From contig JACOYG010000032.1 in the NCBI GenBank assembly GCA_016181985.1, positions 1-5,164 of the forward strand: 5,164 nt of DNA, given 5' to 3'. The translations under genes were made by a program, and so were the position numbers. This document shows positions 5,109 through 5,164 of this stretch, in pieces. How positions within the stretch are numbered: the stretch's first letter is position 1; each line of letters opens with the position of its first letter. Source of the DNA: Candidatus Nealsoniibacteriota bacterium (lineage in GTDB: Bacteria > Patescibacteriota > Minisyncoccia > Minisyncoccales > MHMH01). A model generated the notes under the pieces. It made no database searches and was not told the origin of the DNA. It was given only the letters and a program-made list of their open reading frames with translations.

Positions 5109-5137
5109 ATAGTAACAAACACCTAGCGATTAGTCAA
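5109..5137 (-). promoter_or_regulatory. Sigma-70 type promoter of the DUF4097/HD hydrolase operon
   Basis: On the minus strand TTGACT (5137-5132, five of six consensus bases) is followed after 17 bases by TACTAT (5114-5109, four of six). An A/T-rich run just upstream (5138-5150) could act as an UP element. Transcription would start near 5102, giving a leader of about 50 bases before the ATG at 5049. This is the best promoter in the window, and its type argues for housekeeping expression. Confidence 0.7.
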
Positions 5138-5164
5138 TAATTTTTTAACATTTAGATACTGTCC

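Overview
The window is a compact stretch of bacterial chromosome with eight genes in three transcription units and no intergenic gap above about 120 bases. I saw no tRNA, rRNA, CRISPR array, insertion sequence or origin. Genes end at ordinary TAA, TAG and TGA codons, so the standard bacterial code applies. The desulforedoxin-type iron site points to an anaerobic or microaerophilic lifestyle. The AT-rich envelope genes and poorly described protein families would fit an uncultivated candidate-phylum bacterium (Patescibacteria or Omnitrophica-like), but this is a guess from style, not a taxonomic call.

Region 1 (1-2851, minus strand) is a tightly packed, AT-rich, four-gene operon. In transcription order it encodes a four-helix EamA/SMR-type membrane protein, a nitroreductase-family flavoprotein, a 535-residue protein with an alpha/alpha-toroid followed by a beta-rich domain (heparinase II/III-like layout), and the N-terminus of a GT2 glycosyltransferase of the DPM1/GtrB/ArnC type, cut by the window edge. 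The small transporter plus the polyprenyl-phosphate glycosyltransferase recall the ArnC/ArnEF and GtrA/GtrB modules, so the operon probably makes, flips or tailors a lipid-linked sugar or surface glycan. None of the four genes has a visible Shine-Dalgarno (SD) sequence. The first may be transcribed as a leaderless mRNA.

Region 2 (2852-2969) is a 118-base divergent promoter region.

Region 3 (2970-4048, plus strand) is a two-gene operon: a desulforedoxin-type iron/zinc-knuckle protein with an unassigned N-terminal domain, then a 250-residue TIM-barrel protein that resembles phosphoribosylanthranilate isomerase (TrpF) but lacks its catalytic cysteine. Both start at non-ATG codons behind near-perfect SD sequences. 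This pair is the least explained part of the window.

Region 4 (4052-4086) is one hairpin that can end transcription from both sides.

Region 5 (4088-5164, minus strand) is a two-gene operon with a good sigma-70 promoter: a short DUF4097-like beta-repeat protein, then a small stand-alone HD hydrolase of the Mesh1/RelA-SpoT hydrolase type, likely acting on (p)ppGpp or a related nucleotide.
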